From positions 1 through 8,188 of the forward strand of contig CAZFLY010000092.1 of the NCBI GenBank assembly GCA_964519995.1: DNA of 8,188 nucleotides, written 5' to 3'. The number at the start of each line of letters is the position of its first letter. Within the stretch, counting starts at the first letter, position 1. A model generated the notes under the pieces. The model saw only the letters and a list, made by a program, of their open reading frames with translations. It had not been told where the DNA came from and made no database searches. A program made the position numbers and the translations under genes. This DNA comes from CAZFLY01 sp964519995 (GTDB lineage Bacteria > Planctomycetota > Phycisphaerae > Sedimentisphaerales > Anaerobacaceae). Positions 1 through 7,041 of this stretch are shown one piece after another.

Positions 1-568
1 CAACATTGCTTGCGCCTGAAAGATCAGGATCTACCGAAGTGGCATCAGTGAGTACTACACCACCACGAATGGCATTCACGACAGCACTCATGTTACAGGA
101 TCCGCTGACTTCCAGCTTGCATAAAGTGCCGCTGTCGCCTGGGGCGTTCGGCGAGGTGTCATCGGCGGGGTAATACAGTGCACCCATCTCGAGTGTGACA
201 CCATTGGTGCCGAGCCCTCCAAGTGCACCTGGATCACAAGGATCTGCCAAAGGTGTGTATTCATCTACATCCCAGCTCTCAACCTCGCCGGTATCCGCAT
301 CAACCGTGATGTACTGACCGAAGTTAGCGGGGAAGATACCGTAGCCAGGATTTGCCGCAGTGCTCTCGCCCTTATGGAACTGTGAGATTGCGTCAATGGT
401 GGCGTCCCCATCTACAGTGACGTCCAGAGCAAAGGCTCTCACCTTTTCCCCATCAGTCGCGTACTTAATCAGAGCCGCACAATTGTCATTCTCAATAATG
501 ATTCTCACAGCCGCCAAGACAGGCGTCGCTAGCAGAAGTACTGCCAACGGCAAAGCAATTTTTCTCAT
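1..568 (-). CDS. Secreted protein with signal peptide, N-terminal part (cut by window edge)
   Basis: An open frame of 189 codons reads from an ATG at 568 down to base 1 without a stop, so the C-terminus lies outside the window. The protein begins MRKIALPLAVLLLATPVLAA, a textbook Sec signal peptide with probable cleavage after VLA (about residue 19). The mature part has few charged patches, is rich in Gly, Asp, Thr and Val, and carries at least four cysteines (in NDNC, DPCDPG, TLCK and GSCN contexts). This suggests an extracellular beta-sandwich. A purine-rich ribosome site lies 7 bases before the ATG. I recognise the overall style as that of exported Phycisphaerae proteins that often end in a dockerin or PEP-CTERM tail. 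That tail is not in view, so this is inference. It is transcribed divergently from the cell-wall genes. No function can be assigned. Confidence 0.85.
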   Translation of the reverse strand, partial: MRKIALPLAVLLLATPVLAAVRIIIENDNCAALIKYATDGEKVRAFALDVTVDGDATIDAISQFHKGESTAANPGYGIFPANFGQYITVDADTGEVESWDVDEYTPLADPCDPGALGGLGTNGVTLEMGALYYPADDTSPNAPGDSGTLCKLEVSGSCNMSAVVNAIRGGVVLTDATSVDPDLSGASNV

Positions 569-575
569 AATACAA

Positions 576-584
576 CCTTCCTTT
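576..584 (-). promoter_or_regulatory. Ribosome binding site of the secreted protein
   Basis: On the minus strand the bases read AAAGGAAGG, ending 7 bases before the ATG at 568. This strong Shine-Dalgarno match fixes the start and agrees with the signal peptide that follows. Confidence 0.75.
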
Positions 585-690
585 CTCTTCTTCTTCGCAG
601 AGTCACACACTCTGCACTATCTTGGTTCTATGTAATGATACATCCTTAATTCCTGCTACAACTAATCGAGCGTCTGTTCACATAAGATTT

Positions 691-805
691 TGTGCCCTGA
701 AGAACACAACGCCCCGGCTTGCAGGTAAAGCCTTAGAAAGTAAGATGTTGTCTCCTTACATCTCCTCCTTTCCCGCCGAAAGGCGTTAACATGTGCCCAA
801 GAACT
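691..805. other. Candidate structured RNA or leader element (orientation uncertain)
   Basis: Several complementary segments nest here. AACGCC (708-713) can pair with GGCGTT (782-787) and enclose the rest. Inside are GGCTT/AAGCC (716-720 with 728-732) and AGATGT/ACATCT (743-748 with 758-763). A CGCC-GAAA-GGCG hairpin (774-785) competes with the outer stem; on the plus strand its loop is a GNRA tetraloop. Two similar blocks bracket the patch, TGTGCCCTGAAGAAC (691-705) and TGTGCCCAAGAAC (792-804). On the minus strand it would lie in the leader of the secreted-protein gene. I do not recognise a known riboswitch class, and short pairings of this kind can arise by chance. Confidence 0.25.
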
Positions 806-938
806 ACAGACACGGGTTTAAATTGGTGAAGATTAAATGTAAAATATCAGAAACTTCTGGTAAAATCAAGAAGAAAATCGAAAAATCTTCAAGAATTTTG
901 TGTCTGGACTTTTTATCAGGGAGCATCCGGTGAAAATC

Positions 939-959
939 CCTTAAAACGCCGTTTTAAGG
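939..959. repeat. Inverted repeat, 9-bp arms, in the secreted-protein leader
   Basis: CCTTAAAAC, a 3-base GCC centre, then GTTTTAAGG: a perfect inverted repeat. It lies about 20-40 bases downstream of the presumed minus-strand start point. It could act as an operator or as a small hairpin near the 5' end of the transcript. No T-run follows, so it is not a classic terminator. Confidence 0.5.
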
Positions 960-977
960 CTGTCAACACTGGTGCCA

Positions 978-1051
978 TACACCAATTATAGCAAAAATTC
1001 CGAAAAAATCCTCAAAAAACCGAAAAAACAAGAAATTCCGTGTTTGGTGTA
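978..1051. repeat. Inverted 8-bp pair flanking the minus-strand promoter
   Basis: TACACCAA at 978-985 and its exact complement TTGGTGTA at 1044-1051 bracket the minus-strand -35/-10 region. The first copy touches the -10 box and belongs to a smaller inverted repeat (TGGTG at 970-974 with CACCA at 980-984). This arrangement could be a pair of regulator sites; eight bases is short enough for chance. Confidence 0.3.
985..1015 (-). promoter_or_regulatory. Extended -10 promoter for the secreted protein
   Basis: Read on the minus strand, TGC-TATAAT (993 down to 985) is a perfect extended -10 element. A weak -35, TTGAGG (1015-1010), lies 19 bases upstream, and the spacer is T-rich. Transcription would start near 978 and give a leader of about 410 bases. 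Confidence 0.5.
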
Positions 1052-1092
1052 GCATTGGCCAATTTCTCCCTAAAGCTGTTAGGCAGAGCGAG

Positions 1093-1164
1093 TCAATGAC
1101 TAACCGGCCAAATCGACTTTATTTGAATCGATGCTGAGAAAAGCGTAAAATCTTAAGTCATTGA
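1093..1164. repeat. Inverted 9-bp pair flanking the rodA promoter
   Basis: TCAATGACT at 1093-1101 and its exact complement AGTCATTGA at 1156-1164 enclose the sigma70-type promoter. The second copy covers the likely start point. A looping or steric regulator is possible but unproven. Confidence 0.3.
1123..1151 (+). promoter_or_regulatory. Sigma70-type promoter for rodA-murJ
   Basis: TTGAAT (1123-1128), a 17-base spacer, then TAAAAT (1146-1151). Hexamers and spacing are both good. The predicted start is near 1158, about 118 bases before the first possible rodA start codon. Confidence 0.6.
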
Positions 1165-1275
1165 GAATTAAGGACTTAGATATAACAAGTGTGGTAGTTG
1201 CTTCTCTGCTGCTAATTTAGCTGGAATATTTTTGTGACGAGCGGAAGTAAATCTTAGCGAATTGACAGTTCGCAT

Positions 1276-2559
1276 GTGAAATTTTACCTGGTCTGTGTTA
1301 TTTTCTCTGCTATGTTCGATTTCCTAAAAGGAAGGCTTGTTTTTGTGAGGCTGTGTCTGCTGTTGAGCAGTCTTGCCTTGATTGCCATAGGAACAGCCAC
1401 CATTTATGGAATCGGTAATCCTGCAGAAGCCAGCCCCACCAATCTGTCTGCGGATTTGGCTGGCTTGTGGAGAAAGCAACTTGTCTTCGCTGTAATCGGT
1501 CTCGCCGGTTTTATGGCTGCCAATATGGTTAATTACAGGCGTTTTGGGGCTATAAGCTACTGGATATATGGCTTTGTATTGCTGTTGTTGTCTGTCTTAC
1601 TGCTTGGCAGGTATGTTGTTGATATTCCATTTGTTCCAGAGATTAACGGTGCTCACAGGTGGATTAGGTTCAGCTTTGCAGGCCGGCAACTACCTGCTGT
1701 CCAGCCCTCCGAGTTGTGCAAGTTGGCATATATCCTTGCCTTGGCGTGGTACTTGCGATATCGCAGCAATTATCGCAGTTTTAGGGCTCTGGTAGGACCT
1801 TTTGTGCTTACCATTCTGCCTATGACAATGATTCTTCTTGAGCCGGACCTCGGCACTGTAATGTTAATGATGCCGATTTTGTTTGCGATGTTGTTTATAG
1901 CTGGCGCTCGTGTTAAGCACCTGTTAATAATTATATTGCTCGCATTTCTTGTCAGCCCACTGCTGTGGTATAAGATGAAACCTTATCAACGGACAAGGAT
2001 AAGTAGCGTCCTGCTGCAGAATAGTTGGATTCGACAGAATGCACAGCAACATCCAATGCTTGGCAGGATTCTCGTGGGTAGAAAGTTCGATACGAGTCAG
2101 TGGATGAATGATTGGGGTTATCATCTGATGAGGTCCAAGTTTGCAGTTGCTTCCGGTGGTGCGACCGGCTACGGTTTTCGCAGGGGGCCATTCATCAAAT
2201 ATGATTTTTTGCCGTACAGGTACAACGATTTCATATTCTCTGTCATTGCCCACCAATGGGGCTTTTTGGGTTGTATCGGCTTACTGGTATCGTATGTGAT
2301 TATTATTTGTTGTGGACTTGAAATCGCCTCGAATAACACTGATCCGTTTGGCAGATTGCTTGCAGTTGGTATTGTTGCAATGTTTGCAGTTGAAGTTCTT
2401 GTTAATGTGAGTATGACAGTGGGCCTGATGCCCATCACAGGATTAACGCTGCCTTTGGTGAGTTACGGAGGATCGAGTCTGTTGGTTAGCATGATGGCGG
2501 TGGGGTTGCTGAACAATGTGGGCCGGTGCAGGCCGTTCAGCTTGGCACGGAAGATGTGA
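1276..2559 (+). CDS. rodA: SEDS peptidoglycan glycosyltransferase, RodA/FtsW family (probably RodA)
   Basis: This is a polytopic inner-membrane enzyme of the SEDS family, which polymerises glycan strands from lipid II together with a class B penicillin-binding protein. Family motifs appear in order: GAHRWI (125-130), QPSE followed by K149 (143-149), EPDLG (189-193), KPYQR (235-239), NDFIF (317-321) and TGLTLPLVSYGGSS (388-401). D318 in NDFIF sits where RodA/FtsW proteins carry the essential aspartate of the large extracellular loop. The following AHQWG differs from the more usual A-E-E-x-G. KPYQR is closer to RodA than to FtsW, so rodA is favoured, without certainty. The 427 residues are a little long for the family. 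The start is open: ATGs at 1276 and 1312 lack a ribosome site, whereas GTG 1345 has a strong one. The outermost start is listed. murJ follows 52 bases after the stop. Confidence 0.9.
   Translation: MKFYLVCVIFSAMFDFLKGRLVFVRLCLLLSSLALIAIGTATIYGIGNPAEASPTNLSADLAGLWRKQLVFAVIGLAGFMAANMVNYRRFGAISYWIYGFVLLLLSVLLLGRYVVDIPFVPEINGAHRWIRFSFAGRQLPAVQPSELCKLAYILALAWYLRYRSNYRSFRALVGPFVLTILPMTMILLEPDLGTVMLMMPILFAMLFIAGARVKHLLIIILLAFLVSPLLWYKMKPYQRTRISSVLLQNSWIRQNAQQHPMLGRILVGRKFDTSQWMNDWGYHLMRSKFAVASGGATGYGFRRGPFIKYDFLPYRYNDFIFSVIAHQWGFLGCIGLLVSYVIIICCGLEIASNNTDPFGRLLAVGIVAMFAVEVLVNVSMTVGLMPITGLTLPLVSYGGSSLLVSMMAVGLLNNVGRCRPFSLARKM
1326..1335 (+). promoter_or_regulatory. Ribosome binding site suggesting a GTG start for rodA at 1345
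   Basis: AAAAGGAAGG lies 9 bases before an in-frame GTG at 1345. It resembles the AAAGGAAGG before the divergent secreted-protein gene. Starting here would remove 23 residues but keep the first membrane segment (LCLLLSSLALIAIG). ATG 1312 gives a more usual short basic N-terminus (MFDFLKGR) but has no ribosome site. Confidence 0.45.
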
Positions 2560-2611
2560 GCTTTGTTTCGCACCGAAATGCTTACACTGTCCAGATGGCA
2601 CAACGAAGGCG

Positions 2612-4216
2612 ATGATTAAAGGATTTAGGCAGATCGCTCTGATTACAATGTTGAGTCGCATCCTTGGGATGCTACGCGACATGGCTTTTGCATACTTTCT
2701 TGGTGCTACAGGTTTGATGGATGGCTGGGCAATTGCATTTAAGATTCCCAACCTTGCACGAAGGCTTTTCGGCGAAGGTGCTGCATCGTCCTCGCTTATT
2801 CCCGTATACAGTGAAGAGATGCTCAAGGATAGACGGGAGGCAAACAGACTTGCCTTTACAGTTGCTACGGTTGTATTTGTACTGTTGATGGGGATTGTTC
2901 TTTTTGGAGAGGGTATCATTTGGGGCTACTACATGTTCTCCGCTGAGCACGCAGGAACGAAACTGAAACTCGCGCTGAGCGGAATAATGTTGCCATATAT
3001 GGTTCTTATTTGTGTTGTGGCGATTCTGGCTGGGCTGCTGAATGCTCATCGTCACTTCGCTGCGCCTGCGGTTGCTCCTGTTGTGCTAAATATTTTCATC
3101 ATTGGTTCGCTGTGTTTGAGTGGATGGGTTTTTGGCATACCGCCACGCGAGCAGGTTTTTGTTGTTGCAGTTGCGGTTATTTTAGCCGGCTTAGTTCAGT
3201 TGTTTATACAGTTGCCTCCGCTCTGGAGCAGAGAAATCTACGTTCGACCAGCCTGGCAGGTAAGGTCCGAGGCATTTAAAAAAGTTATAATTCTCATGGG
3301 CCCCATGGTTCTTGGCTTGACTGTGACACAAATAAATACATTGGCTGACGATTTTATCGCGTTGTGGTTTGCCGGCTCGGATGAAAAAGGCACCTTCTTT
3401 GTTTGGCTTGGAAGGCAAATTGAGTATCCACTTTGGGAAGGGGCGGTCTCGCATCTTTTTTATGCGCAGCGTCTATACCAGTTTCCATTAGGTGTGTTCG
3501 GTATTTCGCTTGCTACCGCTATTTTTCCGGTGATGAGTTCGGATGCTGCCAAAAAAGACTTCAGGGCATTTTGTGAAACTGTTTCACGAGGATTGCGGTG
3601 CACAATTTTTGTGGCGTTGCCTGCAACGGTTGGACTGCTGCTGGTGGCAAAGCCGGTTGTGGCTGTGATTTTTCAGCGGGGCCGGTTTACCAGCGCCGAT
3701 ACTATTAAGACGTCTTGGACTCTTATCTTTTACGCAATTGGCTTATGTGGTTATTTCGCTCAGCAGGTTCTCACGCGTGCATTTTATTCTATGCAGGATT
3801 CCAAGGTACCGGCGCAAAGTGCAGTTGTAGCGGTCTTTACCAACATTTTGTTGAACCTGACCTTTATCTGGTTCCTGGGAACGGGGGGACTTGCTGCCGC
3901 TACGGCTGCATGTTCGTATCTGCAGGTGGTCGTACTCGTGGTGGCCCTTCGACGGTCTCTACGAAGGCGAAAAGTGGCTATTTCAGTGTTGGATGGCTTG
4001 GGCACAGCGTTGCTGAAGACTCTCTTGGCAACGCTATGTATGGCTGTTACAGTTAGAGTCGTGATGGCTTTGACGAAGAGTTACGCTGAAATCTTCACGT
4101 TGTTGCTGGCTGTTCCGGCGGCAGCGGCAGTTTATTTATTGACCGCCAAGTTATTACGTATTGAAATGCTTTCTCTGCTAACAGCCGGGAAAACGAGAGA
4201 GCCAGACCGGGCCTAA
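2612..4216 (+). CDS. murJ: Lipid II flippase MurJ (MviN family)
   Basis: A 534-residue protein, the usual MurJ length, of the MOP exporter superfamily. It moves undecaprenyl-linked lipid II across the inner membrane for peptidoglycan assembly. The N-terminus matches MurJ well: SRILGMLRD (15-23), D37, IPNLARRLFGEGA (45-57). R16, R22, D37, R50 and E55 line up, with an offset of two, with E. coli R18, R24, D39, R52 and E57, known to matter for function. A later block YAQRLYQFPLGV (284-295) matches the conserved helix carrying E. coli R270. The frame stays open upstream to 2516, inside rodA, but those residues do not resemble MurJ. ATG 2612 was therefore chosen, although its GAAGG ribosome site is only 2 bases away. 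It is probably co-transcribed with rodA, so polymerase and substrate supply are encoded together. Confidence 0.93.
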   Translation: MIKGFRQIALITMLSRILGMLRDMAFAYFLGATGLMDGWAIAFKIPNLARRLFGEGAASSSLIPVYSEEMLKDRREANRLAFTVATVVFVLLMGIVLFGEGIIWGYYMFSAEHAGTKLKLALSGIMLPYMVLICVVAILAGLLNAHRHFAAPAVAPVVLNIFIIGSLCLSGWVFGIPPREQVFVVAVAVILAGLVQLFIQLPPLWSREIYVRPAWQVRSEAFKKVIILMGPMVLGLTVTQINTLADDFIALWFAGSDEKGTFFVWLGRQIEYPLWEGAVSHLFYAQRLYQFPLGVFGISLATAIFPVMSSDAAKKDFRAFCETVSRGLRCTIFVALPATVGLLLVAKPVVAVIFQRGRFTSADTIKTSWTLIFYAIGLCGYFAQQVLTRAFYSMQDSKVPAQSAVVAVFTNILLNLTFIWFLGTGGLAAATAACSYLQVVVLVVALRRSLRRRKVAISVLDGLGTALLKTLLATLCMAVTVRVVMALTKSYAEIFTLLLAVPAAAAVYLLTAKLLRIEMLSLLTAGKTREPDRA

Positions 4217-4253
4217 TTTAGCGGAATATGTGCGTCCTTCCAAGACATTGGAC

Positions 4254-4283
4254 TTGCCGTATGTGTTAAAATGTGCTTATGAT
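4254..4283 (+). promoter_or_regulatory. Possible promoter for the helical-repeat protein
   Basis: TTGCCG (4254-4259), an 18-base spacer, then TATGAT (4278-4283), within the 202-base gap after murJ. No terminator was seen after murJ, so read-through from the rodA-murJ operon is also possible. Confidence 0.35.
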
Positions 4284-4408
4284 ATTGGAGCTTTAGCGGA
4301 CGGCTGAGCGGGCGAAAAATAGCCCATATTGGCGAGCTTATCTCTAAAGCCCATGGGATGATTGCCCGAAATATTATTAATGCATCGCTGTCTTGCGTGC
4401 CTGAGTAT

Positions 4409-4414
4409 GGAGAG
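4409..4414 (+). promoter_or_regulatory. Ribosome binding site deciding the start at 4419
   Basis: GGAGAG lies 4 bases before ATG 4419. The frame is open further upstream through TTG 4362, ATG 4380 and ATG 4407, but starting at 4419 places the signal peptide right at the N-terminus. Confidence 0.5.
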
Positions 4415-4418
4415 ACGA

Positions 4419-6854
4419 ATGCTTAGGGATAAGTCTTTTTTCCTGTTGTTTTTCGGACTTATTTGCTGTTCTACTTTCGCCTGGGCTCAAATATCAACGG
4501 CTCCTGAGCCTTTTGACTCGGCTGTTTCTGCGAAGTCACCGTTACAGACTCACGCACTTTTCTCACCATCAGTTGCTCAGACATTTTACGAGATAGCATA
4601 TGACTTGGCTAATTCTGAAGATATTACCGGGCCGAAGGCCGACCAGGCAATTGTGTTCCTCCTTGCCGCGAAGCAATTAGGCGGCGAGGCAGACGATATC
4701 GATCCTTTGCTGATTAAGCTCGCTTGCATTCACTCACAGCGGGATAATTCCGAGCAGGTGTTGGCATGGCTTGTGGACTACACGAGCGAGTCCGCAGACC
4801 TTGAGGTGCTGACAGGGGCGGCTCAATATTTGTTCAACAAGCTGGACTCGCGAGAGCAGCGGGAGGAACTTCTTGAGCAGTTACTGCAGGAGGTAGCCGG
4901 CAAAAATTCCATCTTCGATTCTCAATTGGCTACATTGGTTGGTCTTCTGAAGATTGAAAAGGCGGACCTCGAAGCAGCAAAATTCTACCTTATCCAGGCC
5001 TATCGGCATAACAAATATAATAAACTGGCCTTTGCAAAACTGGCTGAGCTTGTGCCGGACCAGGTCGGGCCCGTGATGTTTCTTGAGTATCTTCGTTTGT
5101 CCGTTCGCCAGAATCCTCTGGATATTGAAACAGCGCTGGCCTTTGCACAATACGCTGAACGGCTGGGGTTGTTTGAAGTGGCTGCGGGAGCTTACGAATA
5201 CTGTGCGGATTTATTTGCCTATCTTTATCCTGCTAAAGCTTTGCCTGCTCAAATTTATATTCCCTGGATGATAAGCTACTACAATACAGAGAACCATCAG
5301 CACAAATGTCTTCAGATTGCCAGGCTTGTTCGTGGAGAAGATCGATTTGACATCTTGCTGGAAGCTCTTGCCGGCCTGGCAGCAGAGAAGATTGGAAACA
5401 CCGAGGAGGCACATAATATATTCCGCTCGGCGGAAGAAAAGGCGTGGCGGTTACTTGAGAAGGGCCCCGTAGGTGGCAATACGGAAGCTGAGGGAGATTC
5501 TGTTGGTGCTGGAACCCAAGTCGGCGCTAAGCAGTTTGCTTGGTTTTATTGTTTTGCTGCACGTGACTCGGCCAAGGCTTTGGATTGGGCCAACAAGGCA
5601 TATTCAACCGAGCCCAATTCGCCTGTTACTGCCGGACTCCTGGCCTACGCATTGATGATGAATGAACAATTAGAATGGGCAAAGCCGCTACTGGTGGGTG
5701 ATAAACGTACTCAAATTGGGGATTTGGTTCGAGCGCAGATTCAACTGGCTGATGGCCAGGAAGAGCTGGCAGTTGAGACTCTACAAGTTGTGATAATAAG
5801 GGACCCGGGGTCATTGGCTGCGGAGCGAGCAAAGGAAATGCTAACAGAGCTAGGCCGAGAATATAATCCACCGGTCAATCCTGAGGTTATTTTAACTGCC
5901 CTAGCTGGCAGACTTGGCCAATCGCTTGTGCCAAAGTTTATCAGTCCGAATAAGGCCATTAGTGTTCAATTCAACATTCGCGGTAATAGATTTTCTTATG
6001 GTAGTAAGTTTGAGGGCACCGTTGCTATAGTAAACAAATCTTCTGAACCGCTCGTAGTTAGTAATGAAGGTTTGTTCAAAGGTGACATCAGGGTCGATGC
6101 CAGTGTCAGCGGTGACATTAATAGGAAGATACCAAATCTGGTAACTCGTAAGGTTCGTTCATCGTTGCTTATTGCACCCGGTCGGGGGATGCTCATTTCT
6201 TTGCCGCTTGCTACCGGCGAACTCAGGGAGTTGTTGGACACATATCCCCAGGCCTCTCTAAATATAGAATTTACCCTTTATCTTGATCCAGCAACTAACG
6301 AACAGGGTATGGTAACTAATAGATTGGTTGATATAAAGCCAGCGACGGTCGCGATAGAACGTCCGGGCGTTGACCTGACGGCGAAATACTTGAGAAACAG
6401 ATTTAATTCGATTTCGACAGGTCAAACCGGTCAGAAAGTCAAGACCGCGCAACTTTTTGTAGGGCTACTAAAGGAGCAGCATGCGATGGCTCAGCATGGC
6501 ACGATTTATAGGTTCAAGTATGCCGACTGGATGCCGAGCTTGTTGAAATCTGCTCTGTTGCATGAATCTGGGCTGCTGCTTAATCCTGCTGAAGGTGAGT
6601 GGGTTGTTAAGGTCCAGACTTTAGCTGAGATGCTTTCTTTGCCGTTGGACCACGAGTTGACCGGCGCAGTGGCAGAGAATCTGAACAACGCTAACTGGCC
6701 TGTACGTCTTATGGTTATATATCTGCTTTCCAAAAATCCTGGGGCAGATTTCAATAGGGTCTTGGATTGGGTGGTAAAATATGATTCAACCCCGCTGGTT
6801 CGCGACATGGCCGTCGCATTAGGTGCTACCGAGGCCAATATTCAGGGGCAATAG
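4419..6854 (+). CDS. Large exported helical-repeat (TPR-like) protein, function unknown
   Basis: An 811-residue protein that I cannot name. It opens with a basic start, a hydrophobic core (FFLLFFGLICC) and an AWA-Q cleavage site near residue 23, so it should be exported. The cysteines in the core do not form a proper lipobox. Residues about 40-500 are almost entirely amphipathic helices with repeated Ala/Leu patterns (for example AAKQLG, ALAFAQYAERLG, AWANKAYSTEP), as in TPR or related solenoids. A Gly/Glu-rich linker at about 346-370 interrupts them. Residues about 515-650 change to beta-rich sequence (SVQFNIRGNRFSYG onward, with TVAIVNKSSEPL), like an immunoglobulin-type domain. The last 140 residues are helical again and end in a HEAT-like unit (LMVIYLLSKNPGADF, then LVRDMAVALGA). 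It follows rodA-murJ by 202 bases on the same strand. A scaffold role in the envelope is only inference from position and export. Confidence 0.85.
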   Translation: MLRDKSFFLLFFGLICCSTFAWAQISTAPEPFDSAVSAKSPLQTHALFSPSVAQTFYEIAYDLANSEDITGPKADQAIVFLLAAKQLGGEADDIDPLLIKLACIHSQRDNSEQVLAWLVDYTSESADLEVLTGAAQYLFNKLDSREQREELLEQLLQEVAGKNSIFDSQLATLVGLLKIEKADLEAAKFYLIQAYRHNKYNKLAFAKLAELVPDQVGPVMFLEYLRLSVRQNPLDIETALAFAQYAERLGLFEVAAGAYEYCADLFAYLYPAKALPAQIYIPWMISYYNTENHQHKCLQIARLVRGEDRFDILLEALAGLAAEKIGNTEEAHNIFRSAEEKAWRLLEKGPVGGNTEAEGDSVGAGTQVGAKQFAWFYCFAARDSAKALDWANKAYSTEPNSPVTAGLLAYALMMNEQLEWAKPLLVGDKRTQIGDLVRAQIQLADGQEELAVETLQVVIIRDPGSLAAERAKEMLTELGREYNPPVNPEVILTALAGRLGQSLVPKFISPNKAISVQFNIRGNRFSYGSKFEGTVAIVNKSSEPLVVSNEGLFKGDIRVDASVSGDINRKIPNLVTRKVRSSLLIAPGRGMLISLPLATGELRELLDTYPQASLNIEFTLYLDPATNEQGMVTNRLVDIKPATVAIERPGVDLTAKYLRNRFNSISTGQTGQKVKTAQLFVGLLKEQHAMAQHGTIYRFKYADWMPSLLKSALLHESGLLLNPAEGEWVVKVQTLAEMLSLPLDHELTGAVAENLNNANWPVRLMVIYLLSKNPGADFNRVLDWVVKYDSTPLVRDMAVALGATEANIQGQ

Positions 6855-6998
6855 GTCTGTTTGCGCTACCTAAATACACAATTCTACTTGGCCAACCCGT
6901 CAAAGGTAATCTGTTGTATCTTCTTAGTATAAATAAACTTGCAAGGAATTAGCCCAGTCTGAAATTGGCAAAATTGCAAAAATTTTTTGTATTTTTGA

Positions 6999-7016
6999 TG
7001 TAAAGTTGGCTTGACA
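6999..7016. promoter_or_regulatory. Upstream operator copy (imperfect palindrome) over the -35 box
   Basis: TGTAAAGTTGGCTTGACA matches the downstream perfect palindrome at 14 of 18 positions and ends exactly on the -35 hexamer TTGACA. Both half-sites are recognisable. The centre-to-centre distance to the second copy is 43 bp, about four helical turns, so bound dimers would sit on the same face of the DNA. Confidence 0.6.
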
Positions 7017-7039
7017 TTACGTTTAGCTCGTGGTATTTT
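7011..7039 (+). promoter_or_regulatory. Near-consensus sigma70-type promoter of the HTH cassette
   Basis: A perfect TTGACA (7011-7016), an optimal 17-base spacer and TATTTT (7034-7039). The predicted start is near 7046, inside the downstream palindrome. A promoter this strong under two operators fits a repressible design. Confidence 0.75.
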
Positions 7040-7041
7040 TG

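Larger units (their letters stand above)
569..1275. other. Divergent intergenic region between the secreted protein and rodA
   Basis: No convincing coding frame was seen on either strand. From left to right it holds a potentially structured patch (about 691-805), a 9-bp inverted repeat with a 3-base centre (939-959), a minus-strand extended -10 promoter (985-1015) and a perfect ATTGGCCAAT palindrome (1054-1063). A plus-strand sigma70-type promoter follows (1123-1151). If the minus promoter is used, the secreted-protein mRNA has an unusually long leader of about 410 bases. The rodA leader would be about 118 bases to the first ATG. Confidence 0.6.

Noticed and set aside
360..635. Plus-strand open frame of 91 codons
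   Set aside because: It lies opposite the signal-peptide gene, lacks a ribosome site and has no recognisable composition. The minus frame has a strong ribosome site and signal peptide.
691..805. Cyclic-di-GMP riboswitch
   Set aside because: The conserved core blocks of that class are absent on both strands, despite a GNRA-capped stem.
965..984. Sigma54 promoter (TGGCAC then TTGAC, minus strand)
   Set aside because: The -24 element fits, but the essential GC at -12 is GA. The extended -10 promoter next to it is a better match.
2516..2611. N-terminal extension of murJ overlapping rodA
   Set aside because: The extra 32 residues, rich in Cys and Trp, do not resemble MurJ. The family N-terminus begins exactly at ATG 2612.
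1924..3454. Several minus-strand frames across rodA and murJ
   Set aside because: They are antisense shadows of well-supported membrane proteins and have no ribosome sites or recognisable domains.
4362..4418. Longer start (TTG 4362) of the exported helical-repeat protein
   Set aside because: It would bury the signal peptide behind 19 residues, and it has no ribosome site. ATG 4419 has GGAGAG at 4 bases.
6972..6997. A/T-rich inverted stretch (TTGCAAAAATTTTTTG) as terminator
   Set aside because: It has no GC-rich stem. It looks like ordinary A/T-rich DNA upstream of a strong promoter.
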